DNA from: Pantoea rodasii
GTDB lineage: Bacteria; Pseudomonadota; Gammaproteobacteria; Enterobacterales; Enterobacteriaceae
Assembly: GCF_002095465.1 (NCBI RefSeq)
Contig: NZ_MLFP01000005.1
Location: forward strand, 310,001-374,000
Reading direction: 5' to 3'
Length of the DNA stretch: 64,000 bases
Below are positions 10,860 to 22,424 of this stretch, piece after piece. A program made the position numbers and the translations under genes. A model generated the notes under the pieces. The model was given only the letters and a program-made list of their open reading frames with translations. It made no database searches and was not told the origin of the DNA. Every line of letters starts with the position of its first letter. The stretch's first letter is position 1.

Positions 10860-11693
10860 ATGCGCATACCGCGCCGCCGCCTACGACTCGCCCGCGACAA
10901 GAAAAATCGCCGCAAAGTGCACCAGCGCTTTCGCCAGCGCATCTTTGAACGCGATCGCAAAGCTGAACTGGCTGCGCATCCGCAACCACGCGTGGTGGTG
11001 CTGACCGGTGCAGGCATTTCCGCTGAGTCGGGCATCCGCACCTTCCGCGCGGCGGATGGTTTGTGGGAAGAGCATCGGGTAGAAGATGTCGCCACACCAG
11101 AAGGCTTTCATCGCAATCCAGACCTGGTGCAATCCTTCTACAATGCGCGCCGCCGTCAGTTGCAACAGCCGGAAATCCAGCCTAACGATGCGCACAAAGC
11201 GCTGGCCGAAATGGAACAGGTATTAGGCGATAACTTCCTGCTGGTGACGCAAAACATCGATAATCTGCACGAACGCGCCGGTAGCCAGCGCGTGCTGCAT
11301 ATGCACGGTGAGTTGCTGAAAGTGCGCTGTGAGAGCAGTGGCCAGGTGCTGGAGTGGACAGAAGATGTCACGCCAGACGATCGCTGCACCTGCTGCCAGT
11401 TCCCGTCCAGACTGCGTCCTCATGTAGTGTGGTTTGGTGAAATGCCGCTGGGCATGGAAGAAATTTATCAGGCGATTGAGAAAGCGAATCTGTTTATCGC
11501 GATTGGCACGTCGGGCCACGTTTATCCTGCCGCTGGTTTTGTGCATGAAGCAAAACTACAGGGTGCGCATACCGTTGAACTCAATCTGGAACCGAGTCAG
11601 GTGGGCAATGAGTTTGCGGAAAGCCAGTATGGTTTAGCCAGTGAAGTGGTGCCGGATTATGTGCATACGTTTTTGCGCGGACTGTATAAGTAA
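10860..11693 (+). CDS. cobB: NAD-dependent protein deacylase CobB (sirtuin)
   Basis: CobB removes acetyl and succinyl groups from protein lysines, using NAD and releasing nicotinamide. The 277-residue form has a basic N-terminal extension (about 42 residues, many Arg and Lys) before the catalytic core, like the long E. coli isoform. The core shows [14 protein letters not shown] (NAD pocket), [12 protein letters not shown], the catalytic His in HMHGE, a Cys set (RCESS, then CTCC) for the structural zinc, and [15 protein letters not shown] lies 7 bases before the ATG. It stands alone between the lolE hairpin and the pepT leader. Confidence 0.95.
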   Translation: MRIPRRRLRLARDKKNRRKVHQRFRQRIFERDRKAELAAHPQPRVVVLTGAGISAESGIRTFRAADGLWEEHRVEDVATPEGFHRNPDLVQSFYNARRRQLQQPEIQPNDAHKALAEMEQVLGDNFLLVTQNIDNLHERAGSQRVLHMHGELLKVRCESSGQVLEWTEDVTPDDRCTCCQFPSRLRPHVVWFGEMPLGMEEIYQAIEKANLFIAIGTSGHVYPAAGFVHEAKLQGAHTVELNLEPSQVGNEFAESQYGLASEVVPDYVHTFLRGLYK

Positions 11694-11757
11694 GGCGATA
11701 ACTGGTTAAGCAATTCGCGCTGAGAACGCTAACCTGAAGGATAATGATTTGACGCAA

Positions 11758-11780
11758 CATGGCGCGGTTCAAGCGCCATG
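11758..11780. other. Perfect hairpin in the pepT leader
   Basis: CATGGCGC and GCGCCATG pair around a GGTTCAA loop, about 32 bases before the pepT start. There is no T-run, so it could be a 5' stabilising hairpin, a protein site or the weak end of cobB. Its role is unknown. Confidence 0.5.
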
Positions 11781-11812
11781 ATAATAACGCAGGTTCTTTA
11801 GAGGGATGACAA

Positions 11813-13039
11813 ATGGATCAATTACTTGAGCGTTTTCTCAGTTATGTGGCAGTAGAAACCCAGGCAAAACCGCAGGCGCGTCAGGTGCCGAGCAGTGAAG
11901 GGCAGTGGACGCTGGCGCGTCAGTTACAGGAAGAGCTGATCGCACTGGGATTTGTCGATGTTTCCTTAAGTGACCATTGCTGCGTGATGGGCACGTTGCC
12001 CGCCAACGTTGACTGGCCAACGCCGGTGATTGGCTTTATCTCGCATATGGATACCTCGCCAGATTTCACCGCCAAAAATGTCAATCCACAGATTATCGAA
12101 AATTATCGCGGCGGCGATATTGCGCTGGGCAACGGCGATGAAATTCTTTCGCCGGTGATGTTCCCCATTCTGCATAGGCTGATTGGCCACACGCTGATCA
12201 CTACCGATGGCAAAACCCTGCTGGGTGCTGATGACAAAGCCGGGATTGCGGAAATCATGACGGCGATGGCGCGTCTGGTGAAGGACGATATTCCGCACGG
12301 TGCTATCCGCGTGGCGTTCACGCCGGATGAAGAGATTGGTCGCGGGACTTCGCACTTTGACGTGGAAGGATTTGCGGCGGATTGGGCTTACACCATCGAT
12401 GGCAGCGATCTCGGCGAGTTTGAATTTGAAAACTTCAATGCCGCCACCGTGATGGTGAAAATCACCGGAAATAACGTGCATCCCGGTAGCGCGAAAAACG
12501 TGATGGTCAACAGCCTTGACCTTGCCATGCGCTTTCATGCAGAGCTGCCTGCGCAAGAAAAACCCCAGTTTACCGACGGCTACGAAGGCTTTTTCCATCT
12601 GCACACCATCAAAGGCACGGTTGAGCACGCCGAATTGATGTATCTGATTCGTGACTTCGATGCTGATAGCTACGAAAAGCGTAAACAGCTGCTGCTGGAC
12701 ATTGGTGAGCGTATCAGCAAAGGGCTGCAACACGAATGCTCGGTGAAAGTGGAAATCAGCGACAGCTATCGCAACATGCGAGAAAAGGTAGAGCCGCATC
12801 CGCAGATCATTGAGCTGGCGCTGCAGGCGATTCGCGATTGCGGAATTGAACCGGTGGTGAAGCCGATTCGTGGCGGCACCGATGGCTCAGCGCTGTCATG
12901 GAAAGGATTGCCCTGTCCAAACCTGTTTACCGGTGGCTATAACTATCACGGCAAACACGAGTTCGCGTCACTGAATGTGATGTCGCAGGCGGTGGATGTG
13001 ATTGTGCGCTTGTCAGCGCTGGCAGCAGAGAAGAAATAA
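11813..13039 (+). CDS. pepT: Peptidase T (aminotripeptidase)
   Basis: PepT is a cytoplasmic di-zinc aminopeptidase (M20 family) that removes the N-terminal residue of tripeptides. The 408-residue length equals the E. coli enzyme. Metal and catalytic motifs are visible: HMDTSP (first His and the Asp beside it), [11 protein letters not shown] (bridging Asp), TPDEEIGRG (catalytic Glu pair), DGSDLGE, and the dimerisation-domain segment [10 protein letters not shown] with [16 protein letters not shown] and the last metal His ([10 protein letters not shown]) close the site. AGAGGG precedes the ATG. E. coli has potABCD beside pepT; here roxA lies downstream instead, on the other strand. Confidence 0.96.
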   Translation: MDQLLERFLSYVAVETQAKPQARQVPSSEGQWTLARQLQEELIALGFVDVSLSDHCCVMGTLPANVDWPTPVIGFISHMDTSPDFTAKNVNPQIIENYRGGDIALGNGDEILSPVMFPILHRLIGHTLITTDGKTLLGADDKAGIAEIMTAMARLVKDDIPHGAIRVAFTPDEEIGRGTSHFDVEGFAADWAYTIDGSDLGEFEFENFNAATVMVKITGNNVHPGSAKNVMVNSLDLAMRFHAELPAQEKPQFTDGYEGFFHLHTIKGTVEHAELMYLIRDFDADSYEKRKQLLLDIGERISKGLQHECSVKVEISDSYRNMREKVEPHPQIIELALQAIRDCGIEPVVKPIRGGTDGSALSWKGLPCPNLFTGGYNYHGKHEFASLNVMSQAVDVIVRLSALAAEKK

Positions 13040-13043
13040 CATG

Positions 13044-13068
13044 AAAAAGGCCTGCTCAGCAGGCCTTT
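13044..13068. terminator. Terminator after pepT
   Basis: AAAAA, the stem GGCCTGCT / AGCAGGCC with a one-base centre, then TTTCA. A short T-run follows the stem on this strand and five As precede it, so it may act in both directions. Confidence 0.75.
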
Positions 13069-13120
13069 CATCAACATATCTCTGCGTATCTGTCCGCGTC
13101 AATCTGGCTGCAGACATGCA

Positions 13121-13158
13121 CGCTAAATCGCGCCGCCATTAAAAGGCGCGATTTAGCG
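13121..13158. repeat. 14-bp inverted repeat next to roxA
   Basis: CGCTAAATCGCGCC and GGCGCGATTTAGCG are perfect inverted copies around a 10-base loop, 7 bases past the roxA stop. The arms resemble those of the elements at 41825 and 62511 (GCGCGATAAATCGCGCC type). It may terminate roxA transcription. Confidence 0.7.
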
Positions 13159-13165
13159 CAACAAA

Positions 13166-14287
13166 TTACTCGCCAAAGAACCAATAGCCGCTGTTTACCA
13201 GTGCAGCAAGCTGTGCCAGCAGCGACGGATCGTCCAGCGCGTCACCGAAATCTTCCAGCGTCAGCACCTGATTGTGTGCCAGTGCCGCCAGCACTTCTGG
13301 ATGGCTGCACGCCACGCGCTCTCCGTTCACAAACACCGCATCGCCCAGCGTTAACACACGCAGTCCGCCGAGGCGGGTCAACGCATCACCTTGCTGCAGC
13401 GCATCGTAAATCTCATCGGGCTGATACGGCGGCTCCGGTGGCGCGATATCCAGTTCGTGGCGTGACTGCGAGATGAATTCGCCAAACCATTGATTGAACT
13501 GCTCAGGCTGATTAATCACATCCAGCATGACCTGACGAATCCCTTCCACTTCAGAAGGCAGGATCTGTGACGGGCACTCACGCGACGGTACGTCCGGATC
13601 GCTGAAACGGTAGCTGCCCAATTCATGCGCCAGCATATAGTCGGCGAAACCGCTGATCAGCTCTCGGCCATTTGGCGCACGGAAGCCCACCGAATAGTTG
13701 ATGGCATTTTCCAGTGAATACCCTTCGTGCGGGAATCCTGGCGGGATATACAGAATGTCGCCAGGCTCCATCTCTTCGTCGATGATGGCGTCAAACGGCT
13801 CAACCTGCAGCAGATCGGGATGCGGGCAGTGCTGTTTCAAGGGCACTTTCTCGCCAACACGCCAGCGGCGACGGCCGGTGCCCTGAATGATAAACACATC
13901 ATACTGATCGAAATGCGGACCTACGCCGCCGCCCGGCACGGCAAAGGAGATCATCAGATCGTCCATGCGCCAGTCAGGCAGGAAACGGAACGGGCGCATC
14001 AGCGCGGCAGAAGGTTCATGCCAGTGGTTAACCGCCTGTACCAGCAGCGACCAGTTGCTTTCACCGAGATGATCATAGCTTTCAAATGGACCATGGCTAA
14101 CCTGCCATTTGCCGTTGTTATGGCTCACCAGGCGGCTATCCACCTCGTTTTCCATTGCCAGACCCGCAAGCTCATCAGGAGAAATAGGATCAATGAAGTT
14201 TTTAAAACCACGCTTGAGCACCACCGGGCGTTTTTGCCAGTAGCGCTGAATAAAGTCGGGCCAATTGATATCGAGCTGATAGTCCAT
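13166..14287 (-). CDS. roxA: Ribosomal protein uL16 arginine 3-hydroxylase RoxA
   Basis: RoxA (YcfD) is a 2-oxoglutarate and Fe(II)-dependent oxygenase that hydroxylates an arginine of ribosomal protein L16. The 373-residue length equals the E. coli protein. The JmjC fold carries the iron ligands in PHFDQYDVF (His and Asp near residues 125 and 127) and the distal His in IPPGFPHEGYS near residue 187; the C-terminal winged-helix part ends YWFFGE. It is transcribed away from pepT. The phoQ stop lies 58 bases upstream of its start, so it may read through from phoPQ, as expected from the E. coli order. Confidence 0.95.
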   Translation of the reverse strand: MDYQLDINWPDFIQRYWQKRPVVLKRGFKNFIDPISPDELAGLAMENEVDSRLVSHNNGKWQVSHGPFESYDHLGESNWSLLVQAVNHWHEPSAALMRPFRFLPDWRMDDLMISFAVPGGGVGPHFDQYDVFIIQGTGRRRWRVGEKVPLKQHCPHPDLLQVEPFDAIIDEEMEPGDILYIPPGFPHEGYSLENAINYSVGFRAPNGRELISGFADYMLAHELGSYRFSDPDVPSRECPSQILPSEVEGIRQVMLDVINQPEQFNQWFGEFISQSRHELDIAPPEPPYQPDEIYDALQQGDALTRLGGLRVLTLGDAVFVNGERVACSHPEVLAALAHNQVLTLEDFGDALDDPSLLAQLAALVNSGYWFFGE

Positions 14288-14344
14288 ACGAGTGTTCCGG
14301 TTAGGGCCATGAATGCAGGCAAGTATAACAGCCCGCAGGCCTTT

Positions 14345-15805
14345 CTACTCGCGGTGATGTTCAACTTCCTGACGCTGGAAAATCACTTCCATGCGGGCAC
14401 CACCCAGCGGACTGGTGGTGGCGATTACCTGACCGGCATACTGTTCGAGGATGTCACGCACCACCGCTAAACCCAGGCCCTGGCCCGGACGCAGCGTATC
14501 GGCACGCTGCCCACGCAAAAAGATTAAGTCACGTTTACTCTCTGGGATGCCGGGGCCGTCATCATCAATAAACAGGTGCAGCGCTTTATCCGTTTGCCGT
14601 GCGCTGACCTCGATAAATTCCAGGCAGTATTTGCAGGCGTTATCCAGCACGTTGCCCAGCACTTCCATAAAGTCATTTTGGTCGCCGATAAAGGTGAGTT
14701 CAGGCGAAATATCCAGCGTAATGTCCACTCCCTTACGCTGATAAACCTTGTTCAGTGCCGAACACAGACTATCGAGTAAACCTGAGACCGAATGCAAATC
14801 GCGTTGCAGCGGATTATGGTCGGCCTGCATGCTGGCGCGATGCAGGTAATAACCGATTTGTTGCGATATGCGGCTGATCTGCTCCAGCATCACCGGCTCA
14901 GCCTGTTCAACGGTGAATTCTTTGCCGCTGCGCAATGAGCGTAGGGTGCTCTGCAATACCGCCAACGGGGTTTTCAGGCTGTGGGTTAAATCAGAAAGCG
15001 TGGTGCGATAACGGGTGTAGCGCTGACGTTCATTGGTCAGCAGCAGGTTGAGGTTGCGCACCAGACTGCGTAACTCCTGCGGCGGATGATCATCAAGATT
15101 CTCGCGATGACCGGTTTCCAGTTCGCGCACTTGCGCGGTCAAATGGCCGATCGGGCGCAGGCTCCAGTGCGCTGCCAGCCACAGCAGCGGAATCACTAAC
15201 AACAGGTTCGCCGCCAGCACGTAGCTAAACCATGACCACACCACATCCGAATGCTGAAGCTCCTGGGGAATAGAATCCACTACCACGATAGTCAACGCGG
15301 GCAGGTTAGTGGTGGCATCGTAGCGGTTCACGGCGACCGAGTGGGTAAAGGTATCGTTATCGTCGCTGTCTAATTGGTGCAGCCGCTCTTTCACTTCAGA
15401 GTTATTGCCGATTGCCGCCAGGCTGGTGCGGTTCGTTGTGTCGATCTCATAAAAGTCGGGCTTGAGCAGCCATTCGCGGCGAATATTGTTGCGAATTTCT
15501 GGCACGTCACGCTGTTGCCACAGCAGTTTGCCATGTTCATCGTAGATGAAGACCAGCGTGGGGAAATTGAGCGTCATACGCTCTGGCTGAGCAATGGTGA
15601 GTTTACTGTTTTGCCATTGTGCCAGGGTAAAGAACAGGTTGCTCTCACCGCGCATCACGCGATAAGTATTTTTATCAAAGCTCACCACGTAGCCGACTAC
15701 GGCAACCATGCCGTAGGAGAGCGACAAAAACAGCACAATCGCGGCGGTCGCCAGTAAAAAGCGGGCGCGTAATGAGAAAGGGCGTAAGCGACTTAACCAG
15801 GTCAT
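14345..15805 (-). CDS. phoQ: Sensor histidine kinase PhoQ
   Basis: PhoQ senses low Mg2+, acid pH and cationic peptides in the periplasm and phosphorylates PhoP. The 486-residue protein has a membrane segment at about residues 17-40, a periplasmic PDC-type sensor with acidic patches (DSDDND near residue 150), a second membrane segment near residues 195-215, a HAMP linker, the dimerisation helix with the phospho-His in [11 protein letters not shown] (near residue 277), and the ATP-binding domain with [17 protein letters not shown] and GQGLGLAVV. It starts 3 bases after the phoP stop, so the pair is one operon. Confidence 0.96.
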   Translation of the reverse strand: MTWLSRLRPFSLRARFLLATAAIVLFLSLSYGMVAVVGYVVSFDKNTYRVMRGESNLFFTLAQWQNSKLTIAQPERMTLNFPTLVFIYDEHGKLLWQQRDVPEIRNNIRREWLLKPDFYEIDTTNRTSLAAIGNNSEVKERLHQLDSDDNDTFTHSVAVNRYDATTNLPALTIVVVDSIPQELQHSDVVWSWFSYVLAANLLLVIPLLWLAAHWSLRPIGHLTAQVRELETGHRENLDDHPPQELRSLVRNLNLLLTNERQRYTRYRTTLSDLTHSLKTPLAVLQSTLRSLRSGKEFTVEQAEPVMLEQISRISQQIGYYLHRASMQADHNPLQRDLHSVSGLLDSLCSALNKVYQRKGVDITLDISPELTFIGDQNDFMEVLGNVLDNACKYCLEFIEVSARQTDKALHLFIDDDGPGIPESKRDLIFLRGQRADTLRPGQGLGLAVVRDILEQYAGQVIATTSPLGGARMEVIFQRQEVEHHRE

Positions 15806-15808
15806 AAA

Positions 15809-16477
15809 TCAGAGATCAAAGCGATAGCCCTGCCCACGCACCGTGTTAATCACTTCGGTCGGATGGAGTGCGAGAATTTTTTTGCGCAGGCGTCCCATCA
15901 ACACGTCGATGGTGTGGCTTTCACGCAGTTCGGCATCCGGGTAAAGCTGCAACATCAGCGAGTCTTTACTGACGACTTTCCCGGCGTTGCGGATCAGGGT
16001 TTCCACGATCGTATATTCAAAAGCGGTGAGTTTAACCGGTGCATCATTGACGGTGACTTCGCGGCGCGACAAATCCACCTGGAACGGCGGCATGGCGATA
16101 ATTTGCGAAGCATGTCCACTGTTACGGCGCATTAATGCCTGCAAACGCGCAGACACTTCTTCAATATGGAAAGGTTTGGTGACGTAGTCATCGGCACCGG
16201 CTTCCAGCGCTTCCACCTTGGCCTGCCAACCTTCACGTGCCGTCAACACCAGGATGGGTTGACGCACTGCATCACTGCGCCAGCGGCGGATCAGCGACAT
16301 GCCATCTTCATCAGGCAAGCCTAAATCGACCAGGGCAATGTCTGGAACGTGCTCCTGAAGAAAATAATCGGCCTCTTTGGCATCTTCGGCGGCATCCACC
16401 TGATGACCCATCTCGCGCAACTGCACCGCGAGATGATGGCGCAGCAGGGCATTATCTTCCACAACCAGAACACGCAT
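15809..16477 (-). CDS. phoP: Response regulator PhoP
   Basis: PhoP is the DNA-binding partner of PhoQ and controls Mg2+ transport, lipid A modification and many virulence or stress genes. The 222-residue protein has an OmpR-type receiver with acidic residues VVEDN near position 8, the phosphorylated Asp in [12 protein letters not shown] near 51, and the conserved Lys in VTKPFHIEE near 101; the winged-helix effector ends [14 protein letters not shown] PhoP-box-like direct repeat lies upstream, suggesting autoregulation. It is the first gene of phoPQ; purB lies upstream on the same strand, separated by a hairpin. Confidence 0.97.
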   Translation of the reverse strand: MRVLVVEDNALLRHHLAVQLREMGHQVDAAEDAKEADYFLQEHVPDIALVDLGLPDEDGMSLIRRWRSDAVRQPILVLTAREGWQAKVEALEAGADDYVTKPFHIEEVSARLQALMRRNSGHASQIIAMPPFQVDLSRREVTVNDAPVKLTAFEYTIVETLIRNAGKVVSKDSLMLQLYPDAELRESHTIDVLMGRLRKKILALHPTEVINTVRGQGYRFDL

Positions 16478-16531
16478 AGTATTTCCTTAACTTCCCACTC
16501 AATGATGGGAAAAAGTATATGCGAAGTCGGC

Positions 16532-16548
16532 TAAACCGCAGAGCAACA
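16532..16548 (-). promoter_or_regulatory. Candidate PhoP box before phoP
   Basis: Read on the minus strand, TGTTGC-N5-GGTTTA resembles the PhoP direct repeat (T/G)GTTTA-N5-(T/G)GTTTA; the second half matches fully and the first at four of six bases. It lies about 55 bases before the phoP start. Confidence 0.5.
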
Positions 16549-16550
16549 TA

Positions 16551-16578
16551 ATAAGAGCGCGCCGTTGCGCGCTCTTAT
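16551..16578 (-). terminator. Hairpin between purB and phoP
   Basis: ATAAGAGCGCG and CGCGCTCTTAT form an 11-bp perfect stem with a CCGTTG loop, 7 bases past the purB stop. The T-tract on the minus strand is poor, so it may be an incomplete terminator. Confidence 0.6.
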
Positions 16579-16584
16579 TTTGGC

Positions 16585-18641
<2,057 letters not shown>

Positions 18642-18676
18642 GCTTAACTCCTGTCATCGCGCCGGCAGAGCCGACC

Positions 18677-19789
18677 TCAGGCTTCTGCCAATGGCAGGCG
18701 CTGTTCAATAATGCCGCCGCCGAGGCAAACATCACCCAGATAAAATACGGCCGACTGGCCAGGCGTGACGGCCGCAACCGGCTCGTCAAAACGCACTTCA
18801 ATACGCTCGCCATCGAGCGGGATAATTTCACACGGAATATCGGTCTGGCGATAACGGGTTTTCACCGTGCAGCGCAACGGTGCCGTCATCATTTGGCGAT
18901 CGACCCAATCCAACTGCTGAGCAATCAGACCAACAGACATCAGGCGTGGATGTTCCGCACCCTGAGCCACCACCAGACGATTGCGCGCCACGTCTTTATC
19001 CACCACGTACCAGGGATCGTCGTTGCTCTCTTTGCGACCACCAATCCCCAGTCCTTTGCGTTGGCCCAGGGTGTGATACATCAGACCCTGATGCTCACCG
19101 ACAATTTCACCGTCAACGGTTTCGATTTCGCCCGGTTGTGCAGGTAAATAGCGGCCAAGGAAGTCGCGGAATTTGCGCTCACCGATAAAGCAGATACCGG
19201 TCGAGTCTTTTTTCTTCGCGGTGATCAAATCCAGTTCTTCGGCGATACGGCGTACTTCTGGCTTTTCCAACTCACCGACCGGGAACAGGCTTTGTGCAAT
19301 CTGCTCATGGCTCAGCGTGTAGAGGAAGTAGCTCTGATCTTTATTGCCGTCGAGGCCGCGCAGCAACTGGCTGCTGCCATCCACATCGGCACGGCGCACG
19401 TAGTGACCGGTGGCGATAAAGTCTGCGCCGAGATCGTCAGCCGCGAATTCGAGAAACGCTTTGAACTTGATTTCTTTGTTGCACAGAATATCAGGATTTG
19501 GCGTACGGCCCGCTTTGTACTCTTCCAGGAAGTGTTCAAACACGTTATCCCAGTACTCAGCGGCGAAGTTGATTTTGTGCAGTTTGATGCCGAGTTTGTC
19601 ACACACGGCTTGTGCGTCAGCCAGATCATCAGCGGCGGTGCAATACTCCTCACCATCGTCTTCCTCCCAGTTCTTCATGAACAGGCCTTCAACCTGGTAG
19701 CCCTGCTGCTGCAGTAACCAGGCGGATACGGAAGAATCGACGCCGCCGGACATTCCGACGATCACTTTTTTCTGGCTGTTGTCAGACAT
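18677..19789 (-). CDS. mnmA: tRNA-specific 2-thiouridylase MnmA
   Basis: MnmA adds sulphur to uridine 34 of tRNAs for Glu, Gln and Lys, taking it from the IscS-Tus relay. The 370-residue protein has the ATP pyrophosphatase P-loop [15 protein letters not shown] at residues 12-26, the catalytic Cys in [12 protein letters not shown] near residue 102, and the second Cys in [13 protein letters not shown] near 199, followed by the beta-barrel tRNA-binding domain. It is flanked by nudJ upstream and hflD downstream, the standard order. Confidence 0.97.
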   Translation of the reverse strand: MSDNSQKKVIVGMSGGVDSSVSAWLLQQQGYQVEGLFMKNWEEDDGEEYCTAADDLADAQAVCDKLGIKLHKINFAAEYWDNVFEHFLEEYKAGRTPNPDILCNKEIKFKAFLEFAADDLGADFIATGHYVRRADVDGSSQLLRGLDGNKDQSYFLYTLSHEQIAQSLFPVGELEKPEVRRIAEELDLITAKKKDSTGICFIGERKFRDFLGRYLPAQPGEIETVDGEIVGEHQGLMYHTLGQRKGLGIGGRKESNDDPWYVVDKDVARNRLVVAQGAEHPRLMSVGLIAQQLDWVDRQMMTAPLRCTVKTRYRQTDIPCEIIPLDGERIEVRFDEPVAAVTPGQSAVFYLGDVCLGGGIIEQRLPLAEA

Positions 19790-19830
19790 GACGCACTCTT
19801 AATTACGATAAAAACAGGCGGCGCATTCTA

Positions 19831-20304
19831 TCATGCCGAAGCCGGGCGCGCACCCTCGTGAAACGGCCATTGGAACGGTGCCACCAGTTGCAGCGGATAA
19901 CGTACACCTTGCTGCCACAACCGTACGCTTTCGGCGACCAGCGGCGATCGCAGGCGATTGGCCGTCAGAATCTGCTCTGGCGGTAGCCACCAGCAGCAAT
20001 CGATGTCACGATCGTGCGGCGAGGTCTCGCATTTTTCCGGCAGATCAAGGCCAAACAGGAACCGCACGAAAGGTGTATCGTCCGGGGCGATCCATTGCTG
20101 AACGCCGAGAAAGTATTCAGGCTGCGCGTCGATGCCCGTCTCTTCAAATAATTCACGTTGCGCTGCTTCGATAATCGTTTCATCCGCTTCCAGATGACCG
20201 GCAGGCTGGTTCCAGGTAATGCGGCCATGAACACGCTCCTCGACCACCAGTAATTCTCCCTGCGCCTGCACAATACACGCCACCGTTACATGAGGTTTAA
20301 ACAT
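19831..20304 (-). CDS. nudJ: Phosphatase NudJ (Nudix family)
   Basis: NudJ hydrolyses nucleoside di- and triphosphates and hydroxymethylpyrimidine pyrophosphate in the cytoplasm. The 157-residue protein has a complete Nudix box from Gly 37 (GHLEAD) to REL-EE-TGI near residue 59 for Mg2+ binding. The start [13 protein letters not shown] matches the family; GGAGGA lies just upstream on the minus strand. It sits 41 bases before mnmA and 43 bases after rluE's stop in the same direction, so rluE, nudJ, mnmA, hflD and purB may share transcripts. Confidence 0.95.
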   Translation of the reverse strand: MFKPHVTVACIVQAQGELLVVEERVHGRITWNQPAGHLEADETIIEAAQRELFEETGIDAQPEYFLGVQQWIAPDDTPFVRFLFGLDLPEKCETSPHDRDIDCCWWLPPEQILTANRLRSPLVAESVRLWQQGVRYPLQLVAPFQWPFHEGARPASA

Positions 20305-20347
20305 CCTTCCTCCAAAATTGTTAACTAAAAGTTATTGAAATCCCCTT

Positions 20348-20986
20348 TCAGACTTCGGCACTGATATCGCGCCATGCGCCCGGGGCCAATTCATCCAGCT
20401 GATACTCGCCCATTGCAAAGCGAATCAGACGCAGCGTAGGAAAACCAATATGGGCCGTCATGCGCCGCACCTGGCGGTTCCGTCCTTCATACAACGTGAT
20501 TCTCAACCAACGGGTGGGGATGGCTTTACGCTCGCGGATCGGCGGCTGGCGCGGCCACAGCCACTCTGGCTCACTCACTAATTCCACCCCGGCAGGCAGC
20601 GTTTGACCATCATTGAGTATCACGCCGCTGCGTAATGGGGATAAATCTGATTCCTGCGGTACGCCTTCAACCTGTGCGTAATATATTTTGCCGGTGCGTT
20701 TGCCGGGCTGAGTCAGCTGCGCCTGTAACGCGCCATCGTTGGTCAGGACCATCAATCCTTCGCTGTCGCGATCGAGGCGGCCTGCGGCATAGACGTCACC
20801 GATGGGCACAAAATCCTTGAGCGTGCGGCGCCCGGCTTCATCGCTAAATTGCGGCAGTACGTCGAAAGGTTTGTTAAAGAGTATGACGCGTCGTGGCCCT
20901 TTCGGGCGCGTGTCTCGGCGCACGGGCTGGCGTGCTGCGCTATTTCGACGGTTATCCTGGTGAATTCGTTGAGAAGTTTTTCGCAT
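20348..20986 (-). CDS. rluE: 23S rRNA pseudouridine(2457) synthase RluE
   Basis: RluE isomerises U2457 in 23S rRNA. The enzyme shows the RsuA-family order: a basic N-terminal tail, [16 protein letters not shown], the catalytic motif [17 protein letters not shown] with Asp as nucleophile, KIYYAQVEG, and [12 protein letters not shown] near the end. I prefer the start [10 protein letters not shown] at 20986 (212 residues). An ATG at 21016 is in frame, but its first bases form a perfect minus-strand -10 hexamer TATAAT, so transcription should begin after it. The gene is divergent from icd. Confidence 0.9.
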   Translation of the reverse strand: MRKTSQRIHQDNRRNSAARQPVRRDTRPKGPRRVILFNKPFDVLPQFSDEAGRRTLKDFVPIGDVYAAGRLDRDSEGLMVLTNDGALQAQLTQPGKRTGKIYYAQVEGVPQESDLSPLRSGVILNDGQTLPAGVELVSEPEWLWPRQPPIRERKAIPTRWLRITLYEGRNRQVRRMTAHIGFPTLRLIRFAMGEYQLDELAPGAWRDISAEV

Positions 20987-21117
20987 GGGCTTTGCAGTCA
21001 GAAACAATCGGCGCATTATAGCGCGAAACTACGGTGATTGGCGTAGCGGAAATATTCAAGTAGTATTGACCCGCATCTTACAAATCATTAACAAAAAATC
21101 GCTCGAAGGAGAGGTTG

Positions 21118-22367
21118 ATGGAAAGCAAAGTAGTTGTTCCGGCGGAAGGTCAAAAATCACCCTGGATCAGGGCAAACTGAACGTTCCGAATAACCCAGTC
21201 ATTCCTTATATCGAAGGTGATGGCATCGGCGTTGATGTTTCCCCTGTCATGCTGAAAGTGGTTGATGCCGCTGTGAAGAAGGCCTACAACGGCGAGCGCA
21301 AAATTTCCTGGATGGAAATTTATACTGGTGAAAAATCAGTAGAACTTTACGGTCAGGACGTCTGGCTGCCGCAAGAAACCCTCGATTTAATCAAAGAATA
21401 CCGCGTTGCCATCAAAGGCCCGCTGACCACCCCAGTTGGTGGCGGTATTCGTTCTCTGAACGTTGCACTGCGTCAGGAGCTGGATCTGTACGTGTGTCTG
21501 CGTCCGGTTCGCTACTACACCGGTACGCCAAGCCCGGTTAAACGCCCAGAAGACACTGACATGGTGATCTTCCGTGAAAACTCAGAAGATATCTATGCCG
21601 GTATCGAGTGGAAAGCGGGCACGCCAGAAGCTGACAAAGTGATCAAGTTCCTGCGTGAAGAGATGGGCGTGAAGAAAATTCGCTTCCCAGAGCAGTGTGG
21701 TATCGGCGTGAAGCCATGCTCTGAAGCGGGTACCAAACGTCTGGTGCGTGCAGCAGTTGAGTACACCATCACCAACAACCGTGATTCTCTGACCCTGGTT
21801 CACAAAGGCAACATCATGAAGTTCACCGAAGGCTCTTTCAAAGACTGGGGTTACCAGTTGGTGAAAGAAGAGTTCGGCGGCGAGCTGATCGATGGCGGCC
21901 CGTGGATGAAGTTCAAGAACCCGAACACCGGTAAAGAGATCATCGTTAAAGACGTGATCGCCGATGCCTTCCTGCAGCAGATCCTGTTGCGTCCAGCCGA
22001 ATACGACGTTATCGCCTGTATGAACCTGAACGGTGACTACATTTCTGATGCCCTGGCGGCACAGGTTGGCGGTATCGGTATCGCACCGGGCGCGAACATC
22101 GGTGATGAATGCGCGCTGTTCGAAGCCACCCACGGTACTGCACCTAAGTATGCCGGTCAGGACAAAGTGAACCCAGGTTCCGTAATCCTGTCAGCAGAAA
22201 TGATGCTGCGTCACCTGGAGTGGTTCGAAGCAGCAGACCTGATTGTTAAAGGCGTGGAAGGCGCAATTGCTGCCAAGACCGTGACCTATGACTTCGAGCG
22301 TCTGATGGATGGCGCTAAACTGCTGAAATGTTCAGAGTTTGGTGACGCGATCATCGCGAACATGTAA
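21118..22367 (+). CDS. icd: Isocitrate dehydrogenase, NADP-dependent (one frameshift near the start)
   Basis: Icd oxidises isocitrate to 2-oxoglutarate in the TCA cycle and is switched off by AceK phosphorylation. AAGGAG lies 6 bases before the ATG at 21118, which gives [13 protein letters not shown] as in E. coli. The frame is then lost in the A-run at 21152-21156; one extra A restores [15 protein letters not shown]. Corrected, the protein has 416 residues, exactly the E. coli length. The substrate and phosphorylation site [15 protein letters not shown], and the metal-binding NLNGDYISD region, are intact. The open frame reaching upstream to 20985 is out of register with the true start. Loss of this enzyme would be severe, so a sequence error is likely. 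Confidence 0.95.
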
Positions 22368-22390
22368 TTTGCCAATAGGCAGAATGCATA

Positions 22391-22417
22391 ACGGGAGCCC
22401 AAGGGCTCCCGTTTTTT
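22391..22417. terminator. Terminator after icd
   Basis: ACGGGAGCCC, an AA loop, GGGCTCCCGT and six Ts form a strong Rho-independent terminator. The facing glucosyltransferase gene ends 8 bases further on. Confidence 0.92.
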
Positions 22418-22424
22418 ATGGGCG

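Noticed and set aside
11966-12799. Minus-strand 277-residue open frame inside pepT
   Set aside because: It is the antisense shadow of a well conserved gene in high-GC DNA.
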